A stretch of 64,000 nucleotides of DNA from Limnobacter parvus (GTDB taxonomy: Bacteria; Pseudomonadota; Gammaproteobacteria; Burkholderiales; Burkholderiaceae_B): contig NZ_JANKHG010000001.1 of assembly GCF_024623725.1 (NCBI RefSeq), forward strand, positions 248,001 to 312,000, given 5' to 3'. A program made the translations under genes and the position numbers. Under the pieces are notes generated by a model. The model had not been told where the DNA came from. It made no database searches and saw only the letters and a list, made by a program, of their open reading frames with translations. Positions within the stretch are counted from its first letter, which is position 1, and each line of letters opens with the position of its first letter. Positions 9,389 to 17,940 of this stretch are shown in pieces.

Positions 9389-11128
9389 ATGAAAAATATC
9401 ATTCTAAAAGTCTGCGCCGCGATCCTGCTGACAGGCCTAAGCGCTGCCTGTGGAGGTGGGAGCGCCGATAGTAGCAAGTTCAGTGAGAAAGAAGACCTCG
9501 AAATGTTGCACGGGGTAGCCTCAAACGGGGGGCCAATGGCTGACATTGAAATTGTGGCTGTTGAAAATGGTGGCGGCAGAAGCGCAGCAACGGTAACCCA
9601 AGCGGACGGCAGTTTCGAATTGAACGTAACTGGCCTTGATCGCCCACTGTATCTTACTGCTACAAACAAGCGCACCGCTGATCGGCTTGTCTTAAGCAGT
9701 ATTGCCTTTGAAGGGCAAATGGTGGCCAACATCAACGAAGCCAGTCATGCGATTACCTTGGCAATGGGAAGTAACCCAACGCAACCTCGCCAAACAGAAC
9801 TTCACCAAGCGTTGATCAGCGCCTTGGTCAACTACCTGCCACCTGGTCAAATAGATTTTATACAAGACAAGAACTACCGCGCTGACTTTACGGGGGCAGA
9901 TTCGGTACTGGCACAGGTACTAATCGAATTTGATGGTCTAGGCATCGATTTAGAAAGCCGGGCAGACCGAACACGCCGTGGAGTCATTAGAGCTGAAAAA
10001 AACCCAATTCAAATAATAAACCTTCCAGCCACGGCAGTCGATCACACAGTGGACGTAGTCGATCTTCGTAACCTTTTATTGAACTATGTGGACGCGTTGA
10101 ATGTTGCCTCCACCAATCCAGCAAAGTTCGATGCGGTGCTGCATCCCAAATTTGTCGATCCTGATGGCAACTCAGCCACTGACCTCGCTCGTTTTGGTGG
10201 TGTTAAAAAAATTGAAATGGAGCGCTTCGAAATATTACACTGCTACCAAGACGACAACGATACCCAGCAACGATGCTTGATACGCTTGCTGCTTATTACG
10301 GGCACCACAGATAAGATGGATTGGGGTAACCCCAACATTGCTCAATTAAAAGTGACAAAAAAATACGATTTGATCGTAGAACGTCGAGTGACGGAACCCG
10401 ATGGAGGTTCACTAAAACTGGCTGGTGGTCAGTTCAGCCCCTATTCAGCTAAGCCTTTTCTGATACAACAAGCCGAAGATGATTTGCTTTTCGATGATCT
10501 AATTCGCAGAGACAGTGGCTTTATACCTCGAATCGGTTTGACTTTTAAGCTGGAAGGCACATTAGCAAATCAAAACGTACGCGAAGCACAACTTCGAGCC
10601 GGAAGATTTCGAAAGACTTTTATCAGCCTGATAAAACCCGCCAGTACTGAATGCATTGGGGTAGGTAACTTGGTCTTAAATCCGTTAAACAATGCAAATT
10701 GCAGTCGACATAAGGATCTCGAAGAACCAATTACAATTGACGCTGATTCACGTGATGGTGCCATAAGCTTGTTTGTGCACCCGAGCGACTCTGCGACACT
10801 CATTGAATTTCCGTTTGTTCGGATGTCGAGAGCCTTTAGAACCTCGGATATTCCGAATCTGAATGAGGCAAGCTTGCGCGCACTGTACACCTATGGTCGC
10901 GATGGACACACTGCCACCGGGCTGGACATTGAATTATCTCCCCCTGCGAGCTTCAACGAAGTGTGTATATCCACCGATATAGAGGAAAACTCCCCGAAAG
11001 TTTGTGTGCGCGACACGCGGAAGGTCAAGATTCCCAGCGAGTTGTTGCCCGCGAATAAGGATTCCTATGTGATTTACAGCACAGACCAAGACGGACACCT
11101 GTATTCAAGACGATACAGCCTTCAGTAG
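9389..11128 (+). CDS. Hypothetical lipoprotein with N-terminal carboxypeptidase-regulatory-like fold
   Basis: A 579-residue protein with a lipoprotein signal peptide: a basic start (MKNIILK), a hydrophobic core and LSAACGGG, whose Cys at about residue 21 would be lipidated. Residues about 40-110 resemble a small beta-sandwich of the carboxypeptidase-regulatory type (GVASNGGPMADIEIVAV, then TVTQADGSFELNVTGL). The remainder has paired cysteines (for example HCYQDD and QRCLIR) but no family I recognise. GGAAG precedes the ATG by 7 bases. It is monocistronic and convergent with the subtilisin gene (7-base overlap). It is probably an outer-membrane-anchored surface protein; function unknown. Confidence 0.7.
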   Translation: MKNIILKVCAAILLTGLSAACGGGSADSSKFSEKEDLEMLHGVASNGGPMADIEIVAVENGGGRSAATVTQADGSFELNVTGLDRPLYLTATNKRTADRLVLSSIAFEGQMVANINEASHAITLAMGSNPTQPRQTELHQALISALVNYLPPGQIDFIQDKNYRADFTGADSVLAQVLIEFDGLGIDLESRADRTRRGVIRAEKNPIQIINLPATAVDHTVDVVDLRNLLLNYVDALNVASTNPAKFDAVLHPKFVDPDGNSATDLARFGGVKKIEMERFEILHCYQDDNDTQQRCLIRLLLITGTTDKMDWGNPNIAQLKVTKKYDLIVERRVTEPDGGSLKLAGGQFSPYSAKPFLIQQAEDDLLFDDLIRRDSGFIPRIGLTFKLEGTLANQNVREAQLRAGRFRKTFISLIKPASTECIGVGNLVLNPLNNANCSRHKDLEEPITIDADSRDGAISLFVHPSDSATLIEFPFVRMSRAFRTSDIPNLNEASLRALYTYGRDGHTATGLDIELSPPASFNEVCISTDIEENSPKVCVRDTRKVKIPSELLPANKDSYVIYSTDQDGHLYSRRYSLQ

Positions 11129-13113
11129 TAGCACTTGTCGGTCTTGCGATATAGACCCATTAACATCCAAGCAGCCACCAAACCAAATAGGCCCAATGCG
11201 CCGCCCCCACCACCGCCACCTTGTGCGGTGGTGGTTGGTCTTGGTACCCCAGACCCCCCAACACCCCCCGTACCGCCTGCACCACCCGTGCCCACAGCGC
11301 CCCCGCTGGACACAAACGTGCGCTCATTCACACTGGCGTTGGCCAGGCGAAGCACGCTGGTGTTGCTGCGATTGGTGGCTGTGTCAGTCACCGTGAGTTC
11401 AAACTCCGCAATATTGCCTGCCATGCCTGATTGAACTTGCAAGGCGCTGGTGGTAGCACCAGCCAACACCACCGGGTTTCCAAACACCTGTTGCCAACTA
11501 AAACTTAAATTGTTGCTGCCGCCCGCGCTGTTGGTGGACAAGCTGCCATTCAGCACAAAAGGACCATCGCTACCCACAAGGGCAGATTGCTGCACGTTTG
11601 CAACGGGCAAGGGATTGCTCAAGGTGCGAGCAGCTTCCAGTGAGTCGAGCGGGTTCAGCAAACCTGCCCCACAGGCGCTAGCTGTGCAAGCGCGTCGGGA
11701 AAATCCAAACAGGCCGTTGTTGAAATCAGCATTGGCCGGATACGCCAGCGCATTGTTGCGCAGCAGGCTCTCGATTTGACTGGGTGTTAATGAAGGCCGC
11801 ACTGCCTTCAAAAGCGAAACCATGCCGGCCACCATGGGTGCAGAAAAACTGGTGCCTGCAAACAAACGCGCAGTGGTTCCGTTGGCATTGGGGGTGGTTG
11901 TACCCGTGTTACTGGCACCAGCATAAAAACCATTTGCATTGCCTGGCGCATGCAAGGTTAAAAAACCGGTGCCCGAACCCTTGGCTGTGTAGGTGGCCAG
12001 TTGACCGTCCTGCTCTGCCGCCCCTGCGGCAATTGTGCCCGCGCAGTTGGCCGGGTATTGCACAGCCCCACCCGAATTGTTGCCTGCGGACACCACAACT
12101 GACACATTGCGTGCGCGTGCGTCTGCAATCGCCAAAGCCACCATGTCATTGGCTGAACAACCACCACCGAACAAAGGGGTGTCAGTTGCAAAACTTAGAT
12201 TGATGACATCGGCCGGGTTGGGGTTCACACCGATGACTGGGTCGACACGGCCTGAACCGCTGGCCCAGTAAAAGGCGTCCACAATATCGGAACTGGTGGC
12301 AATGCCACATCGCCCGGAAACCCGCACTGGAAGTATTTTTGCATTCCAGTCCATGCCTGCCAAAAACTGGCCATTGTTGGATTGCGCAGCAGCCACCGAA
12401 GCGACCGTGGTGCCGTGCCATGAACTGGTGGTTGAGCCATCGGGGCAGGTGAAGCCAGGGGGCGGTGCATCACCGGGATCAGACGGATCAGGGTCGCGTC
12501 CGTTTCCGTCGTTTGAACCTGAATCGAGCACTGAGCCGCTTTCACGAATGCCAGTGGGTGGCGTGACCTGACTTACAAAATCATAACCTGGTAGCAGCCG
12601 TCCCTTTAATTCCGTATTTTCAAACAACACCCCTGAATCAAGCACGGCAATGACCACGCTGCTGCTGCCGCGGGTTTGTTCCCAAACGTCTTGCATGCGA
12701 AGCGACGCATATGCACCTTGGTGCATGTAGCTGGCTTGGTTGGCACCATATGCGCCATCGCTGGGCGCGGGCACTGCTGCGCGCTTTAGCGGCAAATCCG
12801 GACTAGCAAAACGCACGCCGGGCATGGCATTCAATGTTGCGAAAATGGCTTGTGGAGTTTGCAAACTACCCAGCACGGGCAGGCTTTGCATTTCAACCAG
12901 GTAGCTGTTGGGTTGCAGCAAAGGGCGCACCATATTCACGGGCACGCCCAGCGCAGTTTGAACCTGTTGAAGCATGGTTGACGATTGGGCGGGGTCGATG
13001 TTGACCACCCAGCGCATGGGGGTTGGGGCAGCAGGGGTGGCGGCAGCTTGGGCCAAAAGCGCTGCAGGCATTGCCCAAAGTAGAACTACGAAAATTGATT
13101 TGATTGCTGCCAC
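11122..13113 (-). CDS. Secreted S8 subtilisin-family protease with GlyGly-CTERM-like tail
   Basis: The catalytic triad is clear: Asp in VVIAVLDSGVLFENTEL, His in SSWHGTTVASVAAA and Ser in FAGTSFSAPMVAGMVSLL. An N-terminal propeptide-like region precedes it and a PKD-like beta domain follows. The C-terminus has a Gly-rich run, a hydrophobic helix (ALGLFGLVAAWMLMGLY) and a basic end, the layout of GlyGly-CTERM sorting signals cut by rhombosortase after type II secretion. The frame extends to 13209, but GTG at 13113 is the better start. A GGAG lies 8 bases upstream and the protein then starts directly with a signal peptide (AAIKSIFVVLLWAMPAALLA). Length from there is 663 residues. Confidence 0.87.
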   Translation of the reverse strand: MAAIKSIFVVLLWAMPAALLAQAAATPAAPTPMRWVVNIDPAQSSTMLQQVQTALGVPVNMVRPLLQPNSYLVEMQSLPVLGSLQTPQAIFATLNAMPGVRFASPDLPLKRAAVPAPSDGAYGANQASYMHQGAYASLRMQDVWEQTRGSSSVVIAVLDSGVLFENTELKGRLLPGYDFVSQVTPPTGIRESGSVLDSGSNDGNGRDPDPSDPGDAPPPGFTCPDGSTTSSWHGTTVASVAAAQSNNGQFLAGMDWNAKILPVRVSGRCGIATSSDIVDAFYWASGSGRVDPVIGVNPNPADVINLSFATDTPLFGGGCSANDMVALAIADARARNVSVVVSAGNNSGGAVQYPANCAGTIAAGAAEQDGQLATYTAKGSGTGFLTLHAPGNANGFYAGASNTGTTTPNANGTTARLFAGTSFSAPMVAGMVSLLKAVRPSLTPSQIESLLRNNALAYPANADFNNGLFGFSRRACTASACGAGLLNPLDSLEAARTLSNPLPVANVQQSALVGSDGPFVLNGSLSTNSAGGSNNLSFSWQQVFGNPVVLAGATTSALQVQSGMAGNIAEFELTVTDTATNRSNTSVLRLANASVNERTFVSSGGAVGTGGAGGTGGVGGSGVPRPTTTAQGGGGGGGALGLFGLVAAWMLMGLYRKTDKCYY

Positions 13114-13356
13114 TTTTACTACTCCGCATTTGGTCGGTGGTATATCTTTGTACCCACGTATACATCGCATGGATTCAAATTGAATTTCGTCGAGGTGTGT
13201 CATTGACAAACTATTAACTTAGCTTCCTTCTGTGGCTTTTCTGTTTGAAATTTTTATGACATTGAGCGCACATGCACCCATGTAACAAAAGTGGCATAGA
13301 AAAGGCGATTAAATGTATTTGTCTATGCAAACAACCTCGTTAAAGAGAATACAGAA

Positions 13357-15351
13357 ATGCTACGCAAACTTGAGCCGGAAGACATTGGTGTGAACACTGC
13401 CAAGGAATTGAGCCTGACCGACATTGTTGAACGTGCGATTAAAGTGAACCGGGGCCGCCGCAATGTATTGAAAAGCGGAGCAGGTTTGGCAGCACTGTCC
13501 ATTTTTGGATTGCCCGCACATGGTTCCGTTGCAGCATCCGCACCCGCCAATACTGAGGTCGCCTTCGCAGCACTAGCTGCATCTTCAGGAAGCAAAGTAC
13601 TGGTACCACACGGCTACGTAGCCGAAATTTTGTACCGCTGGGGCGACCCCTGCGTGGCAGGATCCCCAGAATTTGCGGGCGATTTAAGCGAAACTTCAGC
13701 AGTGGCCGAACAACAAAGTGGCGACAACCACGACGCGATCAACTTCTTCCCGTTCAGGAATGCCGATGGCTCAGAGCGTAGCGATGTTGGTTTACTTTGT
13801 ATCAACCACGAGTATTTGAACCCAGAGTACTACTATGACAAGTTGGTGAGCGACCCGGGCGTGGTATTTACTTTAGAAGACGCGCGCAAGGGTCAGGCTG
13901 CCCACGGCGTATCAATCATCGAAGTGATGCGCAACAGCAATGGCAAATGGAATGTGAACCGCAACTCCACATTCAACCGCCGCATTCACGGCAACACACA
14001 AATCGACATCACCGGCCCAGCCCGTGGCAATGCCTTGTTGCAAACCGCAGCCGACCCAACAGGAACCCGTGTTTTGGGTACTTTGAATAACTGTGGCGCG
14101 GGCCAAACCCCATGGGGCACCTACATTACCTGCGAAGAGAACTTTAACGGCTACTTTGGCGCGAACGGTGCGTTTACACCCGACGCTTTGCAGGCTCGCT
14201 ATGGTTTGAACGCAAACGGCTTTGGCTACCGCTGGCACGAAAGCGACCCACGCTTTGACTTGAACGCAAACCCTAACGAACCAAACCGCCATGGCTGGGT
14301 AGTTGAAATTGATCCATTCCGCCCAGCGAGCACGCCCAAGAAGCGCACTGCCCTAGGTCGCTTTAAGCATGAGAATGCAGAGCTGGTGATTGACCCCACC
14401 ACTAAGAAAGTGGTGGTGTATATGGGCTGTGACGAGCGCTTTGAATACGTGTACAAATTTGTTTCAGACGCAGCTTACGACGAAAGCAACATGGCCGCCA
14501 ATGCCGATATTTTAGACACGGGTACTCTGTATGTTGCTCAGTTCAACGACGATGGCAATGCCGGAGATGGTGTTGGTGTTGGAGTTTGGATTCCATTGGT
14601 CTTCGGCAACCCCAACCTGACTGTTGGCGACGGTTTCCTGAACCAGGGTGACTTGCTGATACGTACCCGCCAGGCTGCAAGTGCAGTGGGCGCTACACCC
14701 ATGGACCGGCCAGAATGGGTTGCCGCCAACCCTTTGAAGCCAGGTGAAGTGTTTGTGACATTGACCAACAACAGCAACCGCACTTTGGCGCAAGTTGACG
14801 AAGCCAACCCACGCGCGAACAACATTTACGGCCACATCATTCGAATTAACGAAATGAATGAAGACGCTACAGGCACTACCTTTGACTGGAACATTTTCCT
14901 GCTGGCCGGTGACGGTACGCAAGAACTGTTCAACAGCCCCGATGGTTTGCAATTTGACCGCCTAGGCCGCCTGTGGGTGCAGACCGACGGCAACTTCAAC
15001 AATGTGGCTCCATTTGCTGGCCACGGCAACAACCAAATGCTGGTTGCCGATCTGGAGGCAGGCACGGTTCAGCGCTTCTTCGTTGGCCCAGACGGCTGCG
15101 AGGTAACTGGCGTAACCTGGACGCCAGACATGCGCACCATGTTTGTAGACATTCAGCACCCCGGCGAAGTTGGCAGTGGTGCAGGCCACCCCAATTCGAT
15201 CAACCCGGCAACAGGTGTGAAGTACACCGAAGCTGAATTGATTGCGGACCCAACCGCGTTTTCAAGCTGGCCCGATGGTGCAAGTGCTAGCCGCCCACGC
15301 TCGGGCACTGTGGTTGTTCGCCGCACAGATGGTGGCATTATCGGCACTTAA
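13357..15351 (+). CDS. phoX: PhoX family phosphatase (DUF839), Tat-exported
   Basis: A 664-residue protein of the PhoX family, periplasmic alkaline phosphatases with an Fe-Ca cofactor. A twin-arginine signal is visible at residues about 28-47 (RGRRNVLKSGAGLAALSIFG), as expected for a metalloenzyme folded before export. The mature part carries family stretches such as GLLCINHEYLNPEYYYD, GNCGAGQTPWGTYITCEENFNG in split form, and DGLQFDRLGRLWVQTDG near the C-terminus. It is monocistronic with about 240 bases of upstream DNA. PhoX genes are usually induced by phosphate starvation, but I could not identify a convincing Pho box. Confidence 0.88.
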   Translation: MLRKLEPEDIGVNTAKELSLTDIVERAIKVNRGRRNVLKSGAGLAALSIFGLPAHGSVAASAPANTEVAFAALAASSGSKVLVPHGYVAEILYRWGDPCVAGSPEFAGDLSETSAVAEQQSGDNHDAINFFPFRNADGSERSDVGLLCINHEYLNPEYYYDKLVSDPGVVFTLEDARKGQAAHGVSIIEVMRNSNGKWNVNRNSTFNRRIHGNTQIDITGPARGNALLQTAADPTGTRVLGTLNNCGAGQTPWGTYITCEENFNGYFGANGAFTPDALQARYGLNANGFGYRWHESDPRFDLNANPNEPNRHGWVVEIDPFRPASTPKKRTALGRFKHENAELVIDPTTKKVVVYMGCDERFEYVYKFVSDAAYDESNMAANADILDTGTLYVAQFNDDGNAGDGVGVGVWIPLVFGNPNLTVGDGFLNQGDLLIRTRQAASAVGATPMDRPEWVAANPLKPGEVFVTLTNNSNRTLAQVDEANPRANNIYGHIIRINEMNEDATGTTFDWNIFLLAGDGTQELFNSPDGLQFDRLGRLWVQTDGNFNNVAPFAGHGNNQMLVADLEAGTVQRFFVGPDGCEVTGVTWTPDMRTMFVDIQHPGEVGSGAGHPNSINPATGVKYTEAELIADPTAFSSWPDGASASRPRSGTVVVRRTDGGIIGT

Positions 15352-15397
15352 GCCGTTGTTATCATTAACTAAGTTCTTATAAAGCCAAGTTAACCAC

Positions 15398-15423
15398 GGG
15401 CTGCCTTTTTCGGAAGGCGGCCC
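15398..15423 (+). terminator. Hairpin downstream of phoX
   Basis: GGGCTGCCTT pairs with AAGGCGGCCC (one G-U pair) around a 6-base loop, 46 bases after the phoX stop. No long U-run follows, so it may act as a weak or Rho-assisted terminator or as mRNA 3' protection. Confidence 0.5.
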
Positions 15424-15499
15424 CTTGAATTTGGTGGGTTGCAAAAACACCGATTTCGATGCAAACTAAAAAATCTCGTTTTGCATAGGTAGTACGCAA

Positions 15500-16012
15500 A
15501 TGCCCAGTGACAGCAATTCTCGCCCTCCCTCCCCGATCAAAAAAGACCCCCGAACTCAAAAAGAACACAGCATTCAGCAACGAATCTGGAAGTTGTGGCT
15601 TGTAATTTTCGCAGCAGGCCTTGCTGCAGCATTCACCACCAGCATGGCACAAGCCAACGAGGCCATCGACAAGCAGGAATCCCGGGCAGTGATTGAAGCC
15701 CAGCTTGAAGCTTTCAAACAGGGCGACAGCGCAAAAGCCTTTTCCTACGCCACCCCCAACATTCAAACCATGTTTGGCGATGCCGAAACCTTCATGCAAA
15801 TGGTACGCAAGGGTTACGATGTGGTGCTAATGCCAGTGACCGTGCGATTTGTGAAATTCCAGACAGATGGCGCAAATGCGCTGCACGCGGTGCAGATGAT
15901 AGACCGCCAGAAAACCCTGTGGAACGTATACTACGTGCTGCAAAAGCGACCGGATGGCAGCTGGAAGATTTCCAGTTGTGAAACCGAGAAAGCTGAAACC
16001 GACCTGATTTGA
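15500..16012 (+). CDS. DUF4864 domain protein, exported or membrane-anchored
   Basis: A 170-residue protein with a basic N-terminus, one hydrophobic helix (residues about 31-50, LWLVIFAAGLAAAFTTSMA) ending in an AQA-like cleavage site, and a C-terminal alpha+beta domain. That domain (QLEAFKQGDSAKAFSYATPNIQTMFGD in part, then DRQKTLWNVYYVLQKRPDGSWKI in part) matches the NTF2-like DUF4864 family, whose function is unknown. It ends one base before the start of the Fe-S carrier gene at 16014, so the two are probably co-transcribed. Confidence 0.75.
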   Translation: MPSDSNSRPPSPIKKDPRTQKEHSIQQRIWKLWLVIFAAGLAAAFTTSMAQANEAIDKQESRAVIEAQLEAFKQGDSAKAFSYATPNIQTMFGDAETFMQMVRKGYDVVLMPVTVRFVKFQTDGANALHAVQMIDRQKTLWNVYYVLQKRPDGSWKISSCETEKAETDLI

Positions 16013-16013
16013 C

Positions 16014-16370
16014 ATGAGCACTGTAGACGCCACCCCCACCTGCAACATTTCCCTGACCGATGCCGCGCAAGAACGTATTCTTGACCTGCGCGACAACATG
16101 CACAAACCGGCGATGATTCGCCTGTATGTACAAGGGGGTGGCTGTTCCGGTTTTGAATACAAAATCGACCTTGCGAAGGAAACCGACGAGGACGACATAC
16201 TGGTTCAAATCAACCCCTACATTCACATTTATGTAGACCAGGTGAGCGCCCCTTACCTGGAAGGCACCACCATCGACTACGAAGCCCACACACTGGCTTC
16301 ACGGTTTGTGTTCAACAACCCGCAGGCAACAAGCACCTGTGGCTGTGGGTCGAGCTTTTCGGTGGAATAG
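16014..16370 (+). CDS. erpA: A-type Fe-S cluster carrier (ErpA/IscA family)
   Basis: A 118-residue HesB/IscA protein. The three cluster-binding cysteines are visible: one in YVQGGGCSGFEYKID and two in STCGCGSSFSV near the C-terminus. The family receives Fe-S clusters from the IscU or SufU scaffold and inserts them into target enzymes. The spacing suits ErpA better than IscA, but other A-type carriers cannot be excluded. No other isc or suf gene is in the window. It follows the DUF4864 gene with a 1-base gap. Confidence 0.85.
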   Translation: MSTVDATPTCNISLTDAAQERILDLRDNMHKPAMIRLYVQGGGCSGFEYKIDLAKETDEDDILVQINPYIHIYVDQVSAPYLEGTTIDYEAHTLASRFVFNNPQATSTCGCGSSFSVE

Positions 16371-16382
16371 TATTGGTAAACG

Positions 16383-16682
16383 CTAGCGGCACTTGATTTC
16401 TTCTTTGAATTCGTCGTACTTCGCTTCACGTTTTACATTGCAATCGCCGTCCTGGTATTCCTCTTTCCAAGGTGCATCAGCCACGGGCGAAAACCCGTCT
16501 TCGCATTTCACTTCTTTCTTGTACTCAAAGGGCTTGGATTCAATTTTGACGAGGCACGGCCCATCCCAATATTCCTGCTTGCTGCGCTCCCAATAGCCGT
16601 AGTCGCCGCCGCCTGTGGCATACGTTGGCAACATGAATGCGAAAGCGAATGTGATTGTGGTGGCTGCCTGCAACAACTTCAT
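16383..16682 (-). CDS. Small secreted protein with two Cys-pair repeats
   Basis: A 99-residue protein with a signal peptide (MKLLQAATTITFAFAFMLP, cleavage after TYA). The mature part is an internal duplication. One unit reads KQEYWDGPCLVKIESKPFEY ending in EVKC; the second reads KEEYQDGDCNVKREAKYDEF ending in EIKC. Each has two cysteines, so one disulfide per repeat is likely in the periplasm. I recognise no family. It converges with the Fe-S carrier gene at 16370. Confidence 0.65.
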   Translation of the reverse strand: MKLLQAATTITFAFAFMLPTYATGGGDYGYWERSKQEYWDGPCLVKIESKPFEYKKEVKCEDGFSPVADAPWKEEYQDGDCNVKREAKYDEFKEEIKCR

Positions 16683-16800
16683 GGGTACTACCTCGAAGGG
16701 TTTGTGATTGGAGGTAATAACGGGTGGGCGAGATATGGAGTTGACGGGGTGTAGGAGCGCCGCTAACTTTGAGCTTATTTAGTTTTATGCTGGTTCAGAG

Positions 16801-17001
16801 ATGACAGAAAAACACGTAAATACTTGGAGCAGTTGGTTCGACAGCGGAAAAGTGACGGTCGATTTTATGAGTGACCGGGAACAAGATCTACTGTTGGCTG
16901 AAAATTTAGAGCTATTTATGCACACCGAAAACTTTGAAAAAGAAAACGCGATTGCAGACAAAGACAGACTTGACGCTTGCAACAAATCGGACGCGGCCTA
17001 A
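16801..17001 (+). CDS. Possible small acidic protein, unknown
   Basis: A 66-codon frame starting with ATG at 16801, encoding an acidic, helix-prone, soluble protein (for example EQDLLLAENLELFMHTENFE). There is no strong ribosome-binding site, and an antisense frame of similar length overlaps it. It is kept as a possible gene because the sequence is protein-like and it fills the gap between the 99-residue secreted protein and the toxin/immunity array. Evidence is weak. Confidence 0.3.
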   Translation: MTEKHVNTWSSWFDSGKVTVDFMSDREQDLLLAENLELFMHTENFEKENAIADKDRLDACNKSDAA

Positions 17002-17007
17002 GCATTT

Positions 17008-17313
17008 TTATTGGTCTATGCAAAGTGACATGTCATGCAACTCGACGATATTTCCACACCAATTTACTCGGAGATTTTCGATCGATTGAAGCTCGATGTA
17101 AGACTGTAAAAAATTAAGCTCGCCGGGGTTAAATATTTCGATTTGTAAATTATTAGAGAAATTAAATACTCCAATATTTCCTTGCGATGTTGCACCCAAA
17201 AATTCAAATTGGTTATCACCAGGTCTACCAAGGAACGGATGTTCTAAATAAAACACCATGCATCCAACATCTGCTAACCACTGCTTTAAAAGCAAGAAAT
17301 CTTTATGGGACAT
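17008..17313 (-). CDS. Putative immunity protein of the third RHS tip
   Basis: A 101-residue acidic soluble protein with no signal peptide. It is the last gene of the minus-strand toxin array and its start overlaps the stop of the toxin-tip fragment at 17303 by 11 bases, the same close coupling as the first immunity gene in this locus. I recognise no family. The immunity role is inferred from position, size and charge. Confidence 0.5.
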   Translation of the reverse strand: MSHKDFLLLKQWLADVGCMVFYLEHPFLGRPGDNQFEFLGATSQGNIGVFNFSNNLQIEIFNPGELNFLQSYIELQSIENLRVNWCGNIVELHDMSLCIDQ

Positions 17314-17551
17314 CTGGCTTTATCAACCCTGCGTCAACTTTTGGAATGTAAATTTGGCTTCCCCCACCCATCACCTGAGGTCGCATACCTATTGTTCCGG
17401 TTTGTGGCGCGGCAGGCCCCTCATAGTAAACAAGTACCTTTAGGGTCCTTCGCACCAAACTCATTCCTTGAAGCTGAAGAGTTATAAAAAATAAGTGCGA
17501 CTGAGTGATTATTCTCCTACCCAAACCTAACATCACGTCATCCAACAACAC
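17303..17551 (-). pseudogene. Orphan RHS toxin-tip fragment (C-terminal end only)
   Basis: The frame ends with VYYEGPAAPQTGTIGMRPQV then MGGGSQIYIPKVDAG. The GGGxQIxxxxP pattern also closes the tip of the larger orphan module (LPGGGNQIQFDVP), which suggests a related toxin fold. No RHS core, no DPxGL junction and no plausible start precede it, so it is a decayed remnant whose immunity gene (17008-17313) survives. The true 5' limit of the remnant is unclear. Confidence 0.45.
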
Positions 17552-17565
17552 GTCATCATTTTACG

Positions 17566-17940
17566 TTACATGGCTGGGCACACTGCTATCAATAACTGTC
17601 CATCTTCAGCAAGGCCAAGTTGCCAATCGTACCGTCCTTGATAAGTCTCTTGAAATTGTGCAACCACCGTTACACCGAATCGCGGATTTTTAACCAAATG
17701 AGAATAAAGATGACCGGGTAAATTGGTATTGATTTTAAGCTGTTGACCTGATTGATCATAAATAAATAATGATGTGGAGGCTAACTCTTTCGATCCGACA
17801 CCGGTCAAAACGAAAACCAGATCTTTACTTTCATCAACCAAAAACTGATCGATACCTTCAACATCAACTTGACAGGTGATTGAATTAGATTGCCAAGTTA
17901 ATTTATTTTTGACCAACTTAGCGTTAAGAATCGTCATCAT
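17566..17940 (-). CDS. Putative immunity protein of the second RHS tip
   Basis: A 124-residue soluble, beta-rich protein (for example QVDVEGIDQFLVDESKDLVF). Its start overlaps the stop of the orphan RHS/toxin module (17937) by 4 bases. Position immediately after a toxin tip is the standard place for an immunity gene. No named family is recognised, so the role is inferred from context. Confidence 0.55.
   Translation of the reverse strand: MMTILNAKLVKNKLTWQSNSITCQVDVEGIDQFLVDESKDLVFVLTGVGSKELASTSLFIYDQSGQQLKINTNLPGHLYSHLVKNPRFGVTVVAQFQETYQGRYDWQLGLAEDGQLLIAVCPAM

Noticed and set aside
13240..13356. Pho box before phoX
   Set aside because: TGACAT and GCACAT are visible but spacing and sequence do not match two CTGTCAT half sites well enough.
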